Origin: Sulfitobacter sp.
GTDB taxonomy: Bacteria > Pseudomonadota > Alphaproteobacteria > Rhodobacterales > Rhodobacteraceae
Reading direction: 5' to 3'
DNA: 64,000 bases
Assembly (NCBI GenBank): GCA_017854855.1
Contig: JAFMGZ010000012.1
Span: 16,849 to 80,848 of the forward strand
Shown: piece by piece, positions 17,754 to 26,794 of the stretch
How positions within the stretch are numbered: position 1 is the first letter of the stretch
Layout: each line of letters begins with the position of its first letter
Position numbers and translations under genes: made by a program
Notes under the pieces: model-generated
The model's input: the letters and a program-made list of their open reading frames with translations, nothing else
Told to the model about the DNA's origin: nothing
Databases searched by the model: none

Positions 17754-18431
17754 ATGAGCCGCGCGCTGTTCCTAATAATCATCGGCCTTGGCGGCGCTGC
17801 CATTCTGGTATCGCTTGGGGTTTGGCAGGTGCAGCGACTGGCCTGGAAACAGGCGATCATCGCAGATATCGACACCCGCATCCTTGCCGAACCCGTCCCA
17901 CTGCCAGCAGTGCTTGACCCGCAGGCGGATGCCTATCTGCCCGTTATGATCACGGGTTCCTTTCGCGGCGACACCATGCGTATCCTTGTGTCGCAAAAGC
18001 ACATCGGGGCGGGGTATCGTCTGATCACGGCATTAGACACCGAAGGCCGTTCTGTTCTGGTTGATCGCGGTTTTATTCCCGTTGGACAAAATGCCGCCCT
18101 GCCACCTGCGGGCCCCGTGTCGGTCACGGGCAACCTGCAATGGCCCCAGGAAACCGACGGTTTCACGCCAGAGCCGGATTTGGCAAACAACATCTGGTTT
18201 GCCCGCGATGTGCCGTCCTTGGCGCAGGCATTGGGCACGGAGCCGGTCCTTGTCGTCGCGCGCGGCCTGTCACCCCAGGACCCTGCCGTCACACCTTTTC
18301 CGGTGGACACAAGCCGCATCCCGAACGATCACCTGCAATATGCCATCACGTGGTTCTCACTGGCAGCCATCTGGCTGACCATGTCGCTTCTATTCCTGCG
18401 CCGCCGTCGCGGCCAACGCTCCGAAAGCTGA
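17754..18431 (+). CDS. SURF1-family oxidase assembly protein
   Basis: 225 residues with the expected two terminal transmembrane helices (ALFLIIIGLGGAAILVSLGVW and HLQYAITWFSLAAIWLTMSL) and a periplasmic domain between. GVWQVQRLAWK, VLVDRGFIP and the C-terminal NDHLQYAITWF are SURF1 signatures. The family helps insert heme a into subunit I. The ribosome site is weak and an intrinsic terminator lies just upstream. The stop is 4 bp before thrC. Confidence 0.93.
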   Translation: MSRALFLIIIGLGGAAILVSLGVWQVQRLAWKQAIIADIDTRILAEPVPLPAVLDPQADAYLPVMITGSFRGDTMRILVSQKHIGAGYRLITALDTEGRSVLVDRGFIPVGQNAALPPAGPVSVTGNLQWPQETDGFTPEPDLANNIWFARDVPSLAQALGTEPVLVVARGLSPQDPAVTPFPVDTSRIPNDHLQYAITWFSLAAIWLTMSLLFLRRRRGQRSES

Positions 18432-18435
18432 CCCC

Positions 18436-19824
18436 ATGCGCTATATCTCTACCCGTGGCACAGCGCCCGTTTTGTCGTTTGAAGACACCATGCTGACCGG
18501 ATTGGCGCGGGATGGCGGGCTGTATGTCCCTGAAACGATCCCGACCCTGACCACCGATCAGATCGCCGCGATGTCAGGCCAGTCCTATGAGGAAATCGCC
18601 TTTACCGTGATGCGCCCCTTTATCGGTGACACTTTTACCGATGATGAATTCCGCGAGTTGATCGCCAAGGCATATGCCACCTTCGGCCATGACGCCCGCG
18701 CACCGCTGGTGCAATTGGCCCCCAACCATTTCCTGCTTGAGCTTTTTCACGGGCCTACGCTGGCGTTCAAAGATTTTGCCATGCAGCTGATCGGCCAGAT
18801 GTTTCAAAAGGCCCTTGGCCGCAAGGGCGCACGCGTAACAATCGTCGGGGCCACCTCTGGCGATACGGGTTCTGCCGCGATTGAGGCGTTCCGTGGCCTT
18901 GATAATGTCGATGTCTTTATCCTGTATCCCCACGGTCGCGTCAGCGAAGTGCAACGTCGGCAGATGACAACGCCAGTGGAATCCAACGTGCATGCATTGG
19001 CCGTCGACGGCGATTTTGACGACTGTCAGGCGCGTCTCAAGGATATGTTCAACGATTTTGAATTCCGCGATGGCGTCAAATTGGCCGGGGTCAATTCCAT
19101 CAACTGGGGCCGCGTCCTGGCGCAGGTGGTCTATTACTTCAGCTCGGCCGTGTCGCTGGGCGCACCCGCGCGCGATGTCAGCTTTACGGTCCCAACGGGC
19201 AATTTTGGCGATATCTTTGCCGGCTATATAGCCAAGCGGATGGGGCTGCCGATCAAGGATCTGGTGGTGGCCACGAACCAGAACGACATTCTGGACCGCT
19301 GCCTGAAAGGGCAGGGCTATCACAAGGGCAGCGTGCATCCGTCAATCAGCCCGTCGATGGACATTCAGGTGTCATCCAATTTTGAACGCGCTTTGTTTGA
19401 TGCCTATGGGCGCGACGGCAATGCCGTGGCGCAACTGATGGCGGAACTGGGGCAGGGCGGCTTTGACGTCTCACAAGGGGCGATGCAGGTCTTGCAGGAT
19501 ACCTATAAATCCGGCCGCGCCTCAGAGGCGGAAACATCCGCGACCATCACATCTGCCCTGAAAAGGACCGGTGAATTGCTATGCCCCCATTCCGCGATTG
19601 GGGTCAAAGTCGCCGATGAGCTGCGCGAGCAGGCCACGCCGATGATCACACTAGCCACCGCCCATCCCGCCAAATTCCCCGATGCGGTCGAAGCGGCAAC
19701 TGGCCTGCGTCCCGCGCTTCCGGCACGGATGGCAGACCTGTTCGACCGTCCCGAACGTTTGACCCGCGTCGCCAATGATCTTTCTGCGCTCAAGGCGCAC
19801 ATCCTTGAGGCACTCGAAACATGA
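18436..19824 (+). CDS. thrC: Threonine synthase
   Basis: 462 residues, the long ThrC2-type form. MRYISTRGTAPVLSFEDTML is the typical start; GPTLAFKDFAMQLIGQ carries the PLP lysine, and GATSGDTGSAAIEAF and SFTVPTGNFGDIFAG bind the PLP phosphate. It converts O-phosphohomoserine to threonine. Downstream M16 gene overlaps by ATGA. Confidence 0.97.
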   Translation: MRYISTRGTAPVLSFEDTMLTGLARDGGLYVPETIPTLTTDQIAAMSGQSYEEIAFTVMRPFIGDTFTDDEFRELIAKAYATFGHDARAPLVQLAPNHFLLELFHGPTLAFKDFAMQLIGQMFQKALGRKGARVTIVGATSGDTGSAAIEAFRGLDNVDVFILYPHGRVSEVQRRQMTTPVESNVHALAVDGDFDDCQARLKDMFNDFEFRDGVKLAGVNSINWGRVLAQVVYYFSSAVSLGAPARDVSFTVPTGNFGDIFAGYIAKRMGLPIKDLVVATNQNDILDRCLKGQGYHKGSVHPSISPSMDIQVSSNFERALFDAYGRDGNAVAQLMAELGQGGFDVSQGAMQVLQDTYKSGRASEAETSATITSALKRTGELLCPHSAIGVKVADELREQATPMITLATAHPAKFPDAVEAATGLRPALPARMADLFDRPERLTRVANDLSALKAHILEALET

Positions 19825-21083
19825 GCTTGCAAGAACACCGCCTGTCCAACGGCTTTCGCATCGTCACCGAAAACATGCCCGGCCTTGCCTCGGCCTCTAT
19901 CGGGGTCTGGGTCGCTGCAGGAGGGCGTCATGAAACGCCCCAGCAAAACGGCATTGCGCATTTTCTGGAACATATGGCCTTCAAGGGCACGAAAAGACGC
20001 ACGTCCTTGCAGATCGCCGAGGCGATCGAGGATGTCGGCGGCTATATCAACGCCTATACCAGCCGTGAGGTGACAGCCTATTATGTCCGGGTGTTGGAAA
20101 ATGATGTCGCCCTCGGGCTGGATGTCATTGCAGATATCCTGCGCAACCCCGTGCTTGACCCAAATGAAATCGAGGTTGAGCGCGGCGTGATCCTGCAAGA
20201 GATCGGCCAGGCCCTGGATACGCCCGACGACGTGATCTTTGATTGGTTGCAGGAACAGGCCTATCCCGATCAACCGCTGGGCCGGACCATTCTGGGCCCG
20301 TCAGAGCGCGTGTCGAGTTTTAACCGCGAGGACCTGCAGGGTTTTATCGGTGATCACTACGGGCCAGAGCAGATGATCCTGGCCGCTGCGGGTGCCGTGG
20401 ACCACGACGAGATTGTCAAACTGGCCGAAACCCTGTTTGGCGACATGCCGGGCAAGCCGCTGTTCCAGATGGATGCGGCACGCTTTCAGGGCGGTGAATT
20501 CCGGCAGGTCAAATCACTGGAGCAGGCGCATTTCGCATTGGGCTTTGAATCTCCGGGCTACCGTGCGGATGACATCTATGTCGCGCAGATCTATGCCTCT
20601 GCCTTGGGCGGCGGCATGTCTTCGCGGTTGTTTCAGGAAATTCGCGAAAACCGGGGTCTGTGCTACACGATCTTTGCACAGGCGGGGGCCTATGCCGACA
20701 CCGGGATGATGACGATCTATGCCGGCACCTCAGGCGAGCAATTGCCAGAGCTCGCATCCATCACCATAGATGAGATGAAGCGCGCCGCCTCTGACATGAG
20801 CCCGGCCGAAGTGGCCCGTGCCCGTGCCCAGATGAAAGCAGGCCTGTTGATGGGGCTGGAGAGCCCGTCAAACCGTGCCGAACGCCTTGCCCGTCTGGTC
20901 CAGATATGGGACCGCGTGCCGCCCCTGTCCGAAAGCATCGAAAAGATTGATGCGGTCACCACCGGCGATGTCCGTGATCTGGCGCAGCGCATGGCTGAAA
21001 CCGCCCCCGCCGCCCTGGCACTCTACGGTCCCGTCGAAGCGGCACCGGGCCTTGAAACCCTAAAGGAGCGTCGTGCTGCCTGA
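19821..21083 (+). CDS. M16-family zinc peptidase (processing-peptidase-like)
   Basis: 420 residues. HFLEH at residues 47-51 is the inverted zinc motif and EVERGVILQEI near residue 127 supplies the third ligand, so this is an active subunit rather than an inactive partner. The second half is the structural repeat (GFESPGYRADDIYVAQIYAS). The soluble bacterial forms resemble the mitochondrial processing peptidase beta subunit; substrates are not known from sequence. It overlaps thrC and the following acetyltransferase. Confidence 0.93.
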   Translation: MSLQEHRLSNGFRIVTENMPGLASASIGVWVAAGGRHETPQQNGIAHFLEHMAFKGTKRRTSLQIAEAIEDVGGYINAYTSREVTAYYVRVLENDVALGLDVIADILRNPVLDPNEIEVERGVILQEIGQALDTPDDVIFDWLQEQAYPDQPLGRTILGPSERVSSFNREDLQGFIGDHYGPEQMILAAAGAVDHDEIVKLAETLFGDMPGKPLFQMDAARFQGGEFRQVKSLEQAHFALGFESPGYRADDIYVAQIYASALGGGMSSRLFQEIRENRGLCYTIFAQAGAYADTGMMTIYAGTSGEQLPELASITIDEMKRAASDMSPAEVARARAQMKAGLLMGLESPSNRAERLARLVQIWDRVPPLSESIEKIDAVTTGDVRDLAQRMAETAPAALALYGPVEAAPGLETLKERRAA

Positions 21084-21667
21084 TGCTGCTGATCAAACGA
21101 AAATTGAGGATCGAGACAGAGAGGATGACACTGCGTCCCCCCGTCCATTCCGATTTTCGCGATTGGTCAGCGCTGAGGGTCAAGAGCAGGGATTTCCTGA
21201 CCGTTTGGGAACCCGCATGGGCCGATGATCACCTGACCCGCAAGGCCTTTACCAACCGGGTCTATTGGGCGCAGCGTTCGATAACTTCCGGCAGCGCCTT
21301 GCCGCTGTTCTTGATCCGCCGCGAGGATGAGGCGCTGATGGGGGCGATCACGCTGGACAATATTCGGCGGGGGCCTGCCCAGGCCGGCACGCTGGGCTAT
21401 TGGACCGGCCAGCCCTACATCCGACAAGGTTACATGCGCGAGGCGATCCATGCCATCGTGCACCATGCGTTCACCCGGCTTGACCTCAGCCGCATCGAAG
21501 CGGCCTGCCTGCCGGAAAATCAGGCCTCACGCGGTCTGCTGGAAAAGGCGGGGTTCAAATATGAGGGCGTCGCGCAAAGCTATCTGCAGATTGACGGGCG
21601 CTGGCGCACCCATGTCCTTTATGCAGCCCTGCGCAGTGACCGGCGCGGCAAGACCGACGTGGGTTAA
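21083..21667 (+). CDS. GNAT N-acetyltransferase, RimJ/RimL type
   Basis: 194 residues. IETERMTLRPPVHSDF is the RimJ/L-type opening; GYWTGQPYIRQGYMREAIHA is the acetyl-CoA loop, and IEAACLPENQASRGLLEKAG is the C-terminal motif. Such enzymes acetylate N-termini of ribosomal or other proteins. The start overlaps the M16 stop by one base, the usual arrangement in this operon among Rhodobacteraceae. Substrate not assignable. Confidence 0.9.
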   Translation: MLLIKRKLRIETERMTLRPPVHSDFRDWSALRVKSRDFLTVWEPAWADDHLTRKAFTNRVYWAQRSITSGSALPLFLIRREDEALMGAITLDNIRRGPAQAGTLGYWTGQPYIRQGYMREAIHAIVHHAFTRLDLSRIEAACLPENQASRGLLEKAGFKYEGVAQSYLQIDGRWRTHVLYAALRSDRRGKTDVG

Positions 21668-21704
21668 GCGGGCTCTGGCGTGTTCACGCAAAGGCCCGCG
21701 TTTG
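21668..21704 (+). terminator. Hairpin in the convergent gap after the GNAT gene
   Basis: GCGGGC and GCCCGC flank an inner GCGTG-TTCA-CGC stem and are followed by GTTTGG. It closes the cox-thrC-M16-GNAT transcription unit against the opposing SHMT-like gene. Confidence 0.5.
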
Positions 21705-21721
21705 GTGTGCCGACACACACC

Positions 21722-23035
21722 TTAGCCGACGAAATGCAATGTCTGGAATTGTGACCGCAAGGCGCGGGTTTCCGCAGCCAGATCTTCGGGCGCATTGCAC
21801 TGCAGCGCCTTGGCAATCAGGGCGGCGAGGGGCTCCACGTCTTTGACGCCCACGCCCCAGCGGACCAGTTCAGGTGTGCCAATGCGCAAACCGTTCATAT
21901 CGCCGGGCACATCCGCCACGGGCAGGCCAATGCCGCAGGCCAGAAAACCTGCCTTGCGCAGGGTTTTTGATGCGGCCTGACCACCGCCGAAATCAGCAGC
22001 TTTGATGGCGAATTGATGGGAATTGGTGATCCCGCGATCAGCGGCATAGACCGGCAGACCATGTGCTGCCAATGCATGCCCCAGCGCGCGGGCAACCACG
22101 ATCATCTCGGCGGCATAGGCCTGACCGTAGTCAATCCAATCCAGCATGGTCAGTGCCAGGGCCGCAGATTTGGCCGCATCAAAGTTTGCGGTCATGCCGG
22201 GAAAGGCGATGGCATCCAGCCGTTCGGCCATTTCTGGATCATTGCTGACAATCAGCCCGCCAGCAGGGCCACCAAGGCTTTTGTAGGTGCTCATCGTCAT
22301 CAGATGCGCGCCTTCCTTCAGCGGGTTGCGCCATGCGCGCCCGGCGATGATGCCGCATTGATGGGCCGCATCGAACAGCACCTTGGCCCCCACTTCATCG
22401 GCGATGGCGCGTACCTCTGCCACGGGGTGTTCAAACAGGTTCAGTGAGGACCCGATGGTGATCAAACGGGGCTTTACCTGATGGGCCAATATGCGCAGCG
22501 CGTCGATGTCCACGGTGTAGCCATCCGCATTCACCGGGGCCGCGACCGTATTGAGCCCATAAAGTCCCGCACATCCCGCCCCGTGGTGTGTGACGTGACC
22601 GCCAACCGACGGCGGTGGCGCGATGATCGTATCGCCGGGCTTGCAGATGGCCATGAACCCGTAAAGATTGGCAATCGCACCGGAAGGCACGCGTATTTCG
22701 GCAAATTTCGCGTCGAACACCTGCGCACAAAGTTCGGCGGCAATCACCTCTATCTCTTCGATCGCCTCAAGACCCATTTCGTATTTGTCGCCCGGATAGC
22801 CCAGTGAGGGGCGCGTGCCTATGCCGCTGGACAGGATCGCCTCGGCGCGGGGTGACATCACGTTGGTGGCGGGATTGAGGTTGAAACATTCCCGCTCATG
22901 GATGTCGCGGTTTGCCTCTGCCAGCGCATGCAGCCTGTCCGCGATGGCAGCTGTGCCCTGCACAGAAGTCCGCTGCGCGATGTCCTGAACCCGGTTTTCG
23001 CAGGCCGCAGGGACCCATGTGCGTTTGTCCAGCAT
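21722..23035 (-). CDS. Serine hydroxymethyltransferase-family PLP enzyme (divergent GlyA-like)
   Basis: 437 residues. The fold and many motifs are SHMT-like: NLNPATNVMSPRAEAIL, GDTIIAPPPSVGGHVTHHGAG, VLFDAAHQCGIIAG and NGLRIGTPELVRWGV. The PLP-lysine segment is MSTYKSLGGPAGG, where housekeeping SHMT normally has THKTLRGPRGG. That divergence, and GIGTRPSLGYPG in place of the usual nearly invariant EGYPGKRYYGG-type segment, suggest a side branch such as a 2-methylserine/threonine aldolase-like or transaldolase-like enzyme rather than the housekeeping gene. AAGGAG lies seven bases before the chosen ATG; the ORF-track start adds nine residues. Confidence 0.8.
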   Translation of the reverse strand: MLDKRTWVPAACENRVQDIAQRTSVQGTAAIADRLHALAEANRDIHERECFNLNPATNVMSPRAEAILSSGIGTRPSLGYPGDKYEMGLEAIEEIEVIAAELCAQVFDAKFAEIRVPSGAIANLYGFMAICKPGDTIIAPPPSVGGHVTHHGAGCAGLYGLNTVAAPVNADGYTVDIDALRILAHQVKPRLITIGSSLNLFEHPVAEVRAIADEVGAKVLFDAAHQCGIIAGRAWRNPLKEGAHLMTMSTYKSLGGPAGGLIVSNDPEMAERLDAIAFPGMTANFDAAKSAALALTMLDWIDYGQAYAAEMIVVARALGHALAAHGLPVYAADRGITNSHQFAIKAADFGGGQAASKTLRKAGFLACGIGLPVADVPGDMNGLRIGTPELVRWGVGVKDVEPLAALIAKALQCNAPEDLAAETRALRSQFQTLHFVG

Positions 23036-23168
23036 GATATTCTCCTTGATCAGAACGCCCAAAAGGACAGCTCATTGTGTCTCTTTGTCACGTTCTTTTG
23101 AGCAGCAAAGAGAGATTTGATGACCTTTGCAAAAGCTGTGCTAGTTTTTCAACAAGGAGGCAATGCCG

Positions 23169-23987
23169 ATGATCCGACTGAGTTTGATATTTTCTCTGCT
23201 GCTGCCCGGTTTGGCCATCGCCCAGGACCGCACGCCCAGCCATTGCATTGCATTGGCCGATGCGACCCCGGGCATGGCATATGTCACCAAAGCCAGCCTG
23301 CCCGAGGTTGCGGCCGAAAACGTGTATCTGCATTATATCGCCCATGCGTCATTTTTGATCCGCAGCCATCAGGGGCTGAACATGGTGACTGATTTCACCG
23401 GCTTTACAGGTACGCTGCCGCTTATCCCCGATGTGGTGACGATGAACCACGCCCATGACAGCCATTGGACGGCCTTTCCCGATCCCGCGATCCCCCATGC
23501 CTTGCAGGGCTGGGGCGATTTTGGCGAGGGGGTGAAACATCACCTTGATCTGGGCGAGGTACTGGTGCGCAATGTCTCGACCGATATACGGTCGGACTTT
23601 ACCGGCATTGAACCCAATGGAAATTCGATTTTCGTGTTTGAGATGGCAGGCCTGTGCATCGGTCATCTGGGGCATCTGCACCACGCGCCCGACCCGGCAC
23701 AATACGCGGCCCTGGGGCGTCTCGATGTGGTGATGGCCCCGGTTGACGGGGGCTATACGCTGGACCAGCCGACGATGATTGCGGTGCTCAAACGGCTCAA
23801 GTCCTCTATCGTGATCCCGATGCATTGGTTCTCTGACTTTGCCTTGGATGATTTCCTGGAAGGGATGCGCGATGATTTCTCTATCGTGCATGTCGACGGC
23901 CCCTCGCTGACGGTGTCTCTTGATCGGTTGCCATCAAGACCCACGATCATGGTGCTGCGGCCATCCTATCTCAATGTGACAAGATAG
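23169..23987 (+). CDS. Exported metallo-beta-lactamase-fold protein
   Basis: 272 residues. Signal peptide MIRLSLIFSLLLPGLAIAQ, so periplasmic. It resembles UlaG-like MBL hydrolases: YIAHASFLIRS, MNHAHDSHWT, CIGHLGHLHH, APVDGGYTLD and IPMHWFSD. The usual HxHxDH is HAHDSH here, so the second-metal Asp is displaced or replaced. SD AAGGAGG sits eight bases before the ATG at 23169, which decides against the ATG six bases upstream. Divergent from the SHMT-like gene. Substrate unknown. Confidence 0.82.
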   Translation: MIRLSLIFSLLLPGLAIAQDRTPSHCIALADATPGMAYVTKASLPEVAAENVYLHYIAHASFLIRSHQGLNMVTDFTGFTGTLPLIPDVVTMNHAHDSHWTAFPDPAIPHALQGWGDFGEGVKHHLDLGEVLVRNVSTDIRSDFTGIEPNGNSIFVFEMAGLCIGHLGHLHHAPDPAQYAALGRLDVVMAPVDGGYTLDQPTMIAVLKRLKSSIVIPMHWFSDFALDDFLEGMRDDFSIVHVDGPSLTVSLDRLPSRPTIMVLRPSYLNVTR

Positions 23988-24026
23988 GCGCTTGCATCCC
24001 GCACCATTCCACCAGATCAAAGACCC

Positions 24027-25445
24027 ATGACATTGAACCCCGCCGACACCGCCTTTCGTGATCGCCTCGCAGCTGTGCTGCCCGACGATGTTTTTCGTGC
24101 CGTTGAACCCCGCTACCTCGAAGAACCGCGCGGGCGTTATGCCGGGCAATCGGCGCTGCTGGCCCTGCCGCGCAGCGCAGAGCAGGTGGCAACCTTGATC
24201 CGTCATGCATCCGACGCCCGCGTGGGTGTCGTACCCTATGGCGGCGGGACCGGCCTTGTCGGGGGGCAGATTGCGTCTGATGGTCCTGCACCGCTGATCC
24301 TGTCGCTTGAACGGATGAACAAGGTCCGCGATGTCTTTGCCCAAGAGAACGTGCTGATCGCCGAAGCAGGCGTTGTGCTGGCGGATGTGCAGGCCGCCGC
24401 CGATCAGGCGGGGCTTTTGTTTCCCCTGTCGCTGGCCGCCCAAGGGTCGGCGCGCATCGGTGGTAACCTTGCCACCAATGCGGGTGGGACAGGCGTGCTG
24501 CGCTATGGCAATGCGCGTGATCTGTGTTTGGGGTTGGAGGCCGTGCTGCCTGATGGGCAAATCTGGCATGGCCTGACGCGCCTGCGCAAGAATAACACCG
24601 GCTATGACCTGCGCCATTTGCTGATCGGGTCCGAAGGGACGCTGGGCGTGATCACCGCCGCCGCCCTGAAACTTTTTGCCAAACCGCCCAGAACCGGCAC
24701 CGCATTACTGGCGGTCAAAAGCCCGAAAGCCGCGCTTGCGCTGTTGTCACTGGCCCGCGCGCATCTGGGTGAGATGGTCAGCGCATTTGAACTGATCCAC
24801 CGCCAGGGCTATGATTTCCTGACCGAGAAACTGCCAGGTATCCGCCAGCCCTTTGCGGCTCCGCCGGAATGGACTGTCCTGATCGAGGTGGGCCTGAGCG
24901 GTGATCTGGATCCCGCCTCCAGCCTTGAGACAGTTTTTGCCTCGGCTCTTGAGGCGGGGCTGGTCGAGGATGGGCTGATCGCCCAGAACCAGCAGCAGTC
25001 TGATGATTTCTGGAAGATCCGCGAAATGATCCCAGAGGCAAACCGCCTTGTCGGGTCCGTCTCAAGCCATGATATTTCGGTGCCCCTGGGGGCCATCCCC
25101 GATTTCATCACCAAGGGAGGCGCGGTGATTGCCGCCATCGGGGATTTCCGGATCAATTGCTTTGGCCATGTCGGGGATGGCAACCTGCATTACAATATCT
25201 TTCCCGCGCCCGGCAAAACCCGCGCCGATCATGAAGCCGACCGTCCCGTGATCAAACGGGCGGTACATGACCTGGTCCATGAGATGGGCGGTTCGATCAG
25301 TGCAGAGCATGGGATTGGCCGGCTCAAGGTTGCTGATCTGGAACGCTATGGCGATCCGGCCAAACTGTCGGCGATGCGCGCGATCAAGGCAGCGCTGGAT
25401 CCCAGGGGAATTATGAACCCCGGTGCCGTGGTGCGCGGAACCTGA
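24027..25445 (+). CDS. FAD-linked oxidase, GlcD/D-lactate or D-2-hydroxyacid dehydrogenase type
   Basis: 472 residues. The N-terminal PP-loop FAD domain (VVPYGGGTGLVGGQ; GGNLATNAGGTGVLRYGNAR) is followed by the C-terminal FAD-oxidase domain with CFGHVGDGNLHYNIF and GSISAEHGIGRLK, which carry the metal-binding His/Glu of this family. It would oxidise a D-2-hydroxyacid (D-lactate, glycolate or D-2-hydroxyglutarate) and feed electrons to quinone or ETF. It stands alone without glcE/glcF, so D-lactate or D-2-hydroxyglutarate is more likely than glycolate. Confidence 0.9.
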   Translation: MTLNPADTAFRDRLAAVLPDDVFRAVEPRYLEEPRGRYAGQSALLALPRSAEQVATLIRHASDARVGVVPYGGGTGLVGGQIASDGPAPLILSLERMNKVRDVFAQENVLIAEAGVVLADVQAAADQAGLLFPLSLAAQGSARIGGNLATNAGGTGVLRYGNARDLCLGLEAVLPDGQIWHGLTRLRKNNTGYDLRHLLIGSEGTLGVITAAALKLFAKPPRTGTALLAVKSPKAALALLSLARAHLGEMVSAFELIHRQGYDFLTEKLPGIRQPFAAPPEWTVLIEVGLSGDLDPASSLETVFASALEAGLVEDGLIAQNQQQSDDFWKIREMIPEANRLVGSVSSHDISVPLGAIPDFITKGGAVIAAIGDFRINCFGHVGDGNLHYNIFPAPGKTRADHEADRPVIKRAVHDLVHEMGGSISAEHGIGRLKVADLERYGDPAKLSAMRAIKAALDPRGIMNPGAVVRGT

Positions 25446-25458
25446 ACCCCTTGACGCA

Positions 25459-25989
25459 TTAAAGCCCGTCAAAGGCGCATAGGGCGTGCACCTCCATCCC
25501 CATCGCCTCCAGCTTCTTGCGACCGCCAAGGTCTGGCAGATCTATGATAAAGGCGGTTGAAACGATCTCGCCGCCCAGCCGTTCGATCAGCTTGATCCCG
25601 GCCTCGGCGGTGCCGCCCGTGGCCAGCAGGTCATCCACCACAAGGATCTTTTCGCCCGGCTGAATGGCATCATCATGGATTTCGACAATCGCCTCGCCAT
25701 ACTCCAGCTTGTATTCCTGGCTGATCGTGGTGCCGGGCAGCTTGCCTTTCTTGCGGATCGGGACAAAGCCCACAGACAGTTGATGCGCAATCGCACCCCC
25801 AAGGATAAAGCCGCGGGCCTCAAGGCCCACCACCTTGTCAATCCGCATCCCGGCATAGGGGTGCAGCATCTGGTCAATGGCCATGCGAAACCCGCGCGGA
25901 TCGGCGAATAATGTGGTCACATCGCGGAACATGATCCCTTCATGTGGAAAATCGACAATCGTGCGGATGTAGTCTTTGACAGTTTTCAT
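25459..25989 (-). CDS. apt: Adenine phosphoribosyltransferase
   Basis: 176 residues. [20 protein letters not shown] is the PRPP-binding loop; [15 protein letters not shown] and [14 protein letters not shown] are Apt-specific. It converts adenine and PRPP to AMP. Its start overlaps the lysE-type stop by ATGA, and the adenine-producing mtnP lies upstream on the same strand, so the group recycles the adenine released from methylthioadenosine. Confidence 0.96.
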   Translation of the reverse strand: MKTVKDYIRTIVDFPHEGIMFRDVTTLFADPRGFRMAIDQMLHPYAGMRIDKVVGLEARGFILGGAIAHQLSVGFVPIRKKGKLPGTTISQEYKLEYGEAIVEIHDDAIQPGEKILVVDDLLATGGTAEAGIKLIERLGGEIVSTAFIIDLPDLGGRKKLEAMGMEVHALCAFDGL

Positions 25990-26615
25990 GTTGTGCTCCG
26001 GCGCAAGGTGGCGGTCAGGATGCCCATGGTGATCAATGCCGCACCGCCAGCGCGGGTGATCCAGGTGATGAGGGAAGGCCGTGCAATGACACGGCGCAGA
26101 CGGTCTGCCAAAAGCGCATAGGCAAAAGCATTCAGCGCGGCAAGACCCACGAAGGTCACGATCAAGATGCCGAACTGCGGCAGCAGCGGCACGCCGGGCG
26201 TGATGAACTGCGGGACAAAGGCAATGAAAAAGGCGATGGATTTTGGGTTAAGTGCGGTGACAGCTGCCGCATGGCCAAAGACCTGCCTTGCCGTCACATC
26301 GCCACTTTGCGGCAGGCGCATACCATCTGCGGGCGCTGATTTGATCAGCCGGGCACCCAGCCAGATCAGATAGGCCGCACCGACCCATTTCAGCGCGACA
26401 AACACCGTGGCAGAGGCCATGACCAGCGCCCCAAGTCCCGCCAATGACGCCGTCATCGCGACCAGATCGCCCAACGCCACACCGGCCGCCGACGCGACAG
26501 CGACAGGGCGGCCTTTGCTCAGCGCATAGCTGAGCACCAAAAGAACCGTGGGGCCCGGGATCAGCAAAAGAGCGGTAGAGGCCGCAACGAAGGTCAGCCA
26601 AAGTTCAAAGGACAT
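25986..26615 (-). CDS. LysE-family exporter
   Basis: 209 residues with about six hydrophobic segments. [20 protein letters not shown] is the RhtB/LysE signature near the N-terminus, and [19 protein letters not shown] is the second conserved segment. Such proteins export amino acids or related small solutes. GGAG lies seven bases before the ATG at 26615. Its embedding between mtnP and apt with a 4-bp overlap hints at export of a purine-salvage or methionine-cycle product, but the cargo is unknown. Confidence 0.88.
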   Translation of the reverse strand: MSFELWLTFVAASTALLLIPGPTVLLVLSYALSKGRPVAVASAAGVALGDLVAMTASLAGLGALVMASATVFVALKWVGAAYLIWLGARLIKSAPADGMRLPQSGDVTARQVFGHAAAVTALNPKSIAFFIAFVPQFITPGVPLLPQFGILIVTFVGLAALNAFAYALLADRLRRVIARPSLITWITRAGGAALITMGILTATLRRSTT

Positions 26616-26794
26616 GCACATGCTCCGGTCGCTCAAGCGTTTCTGGGACTGCTTGGCACATCAAATATCCCCTGCCGCGTTGAAATATTTTGTTTCAGGC
26701 AGCGCCAAGAGGCTCAGCGTATTCCCAAAACGCTTTTGGGGCCAGCACAGGCAGCGCGCCCGCCCCAGATCAAGTTTCGGGCTCCATCGGACTG

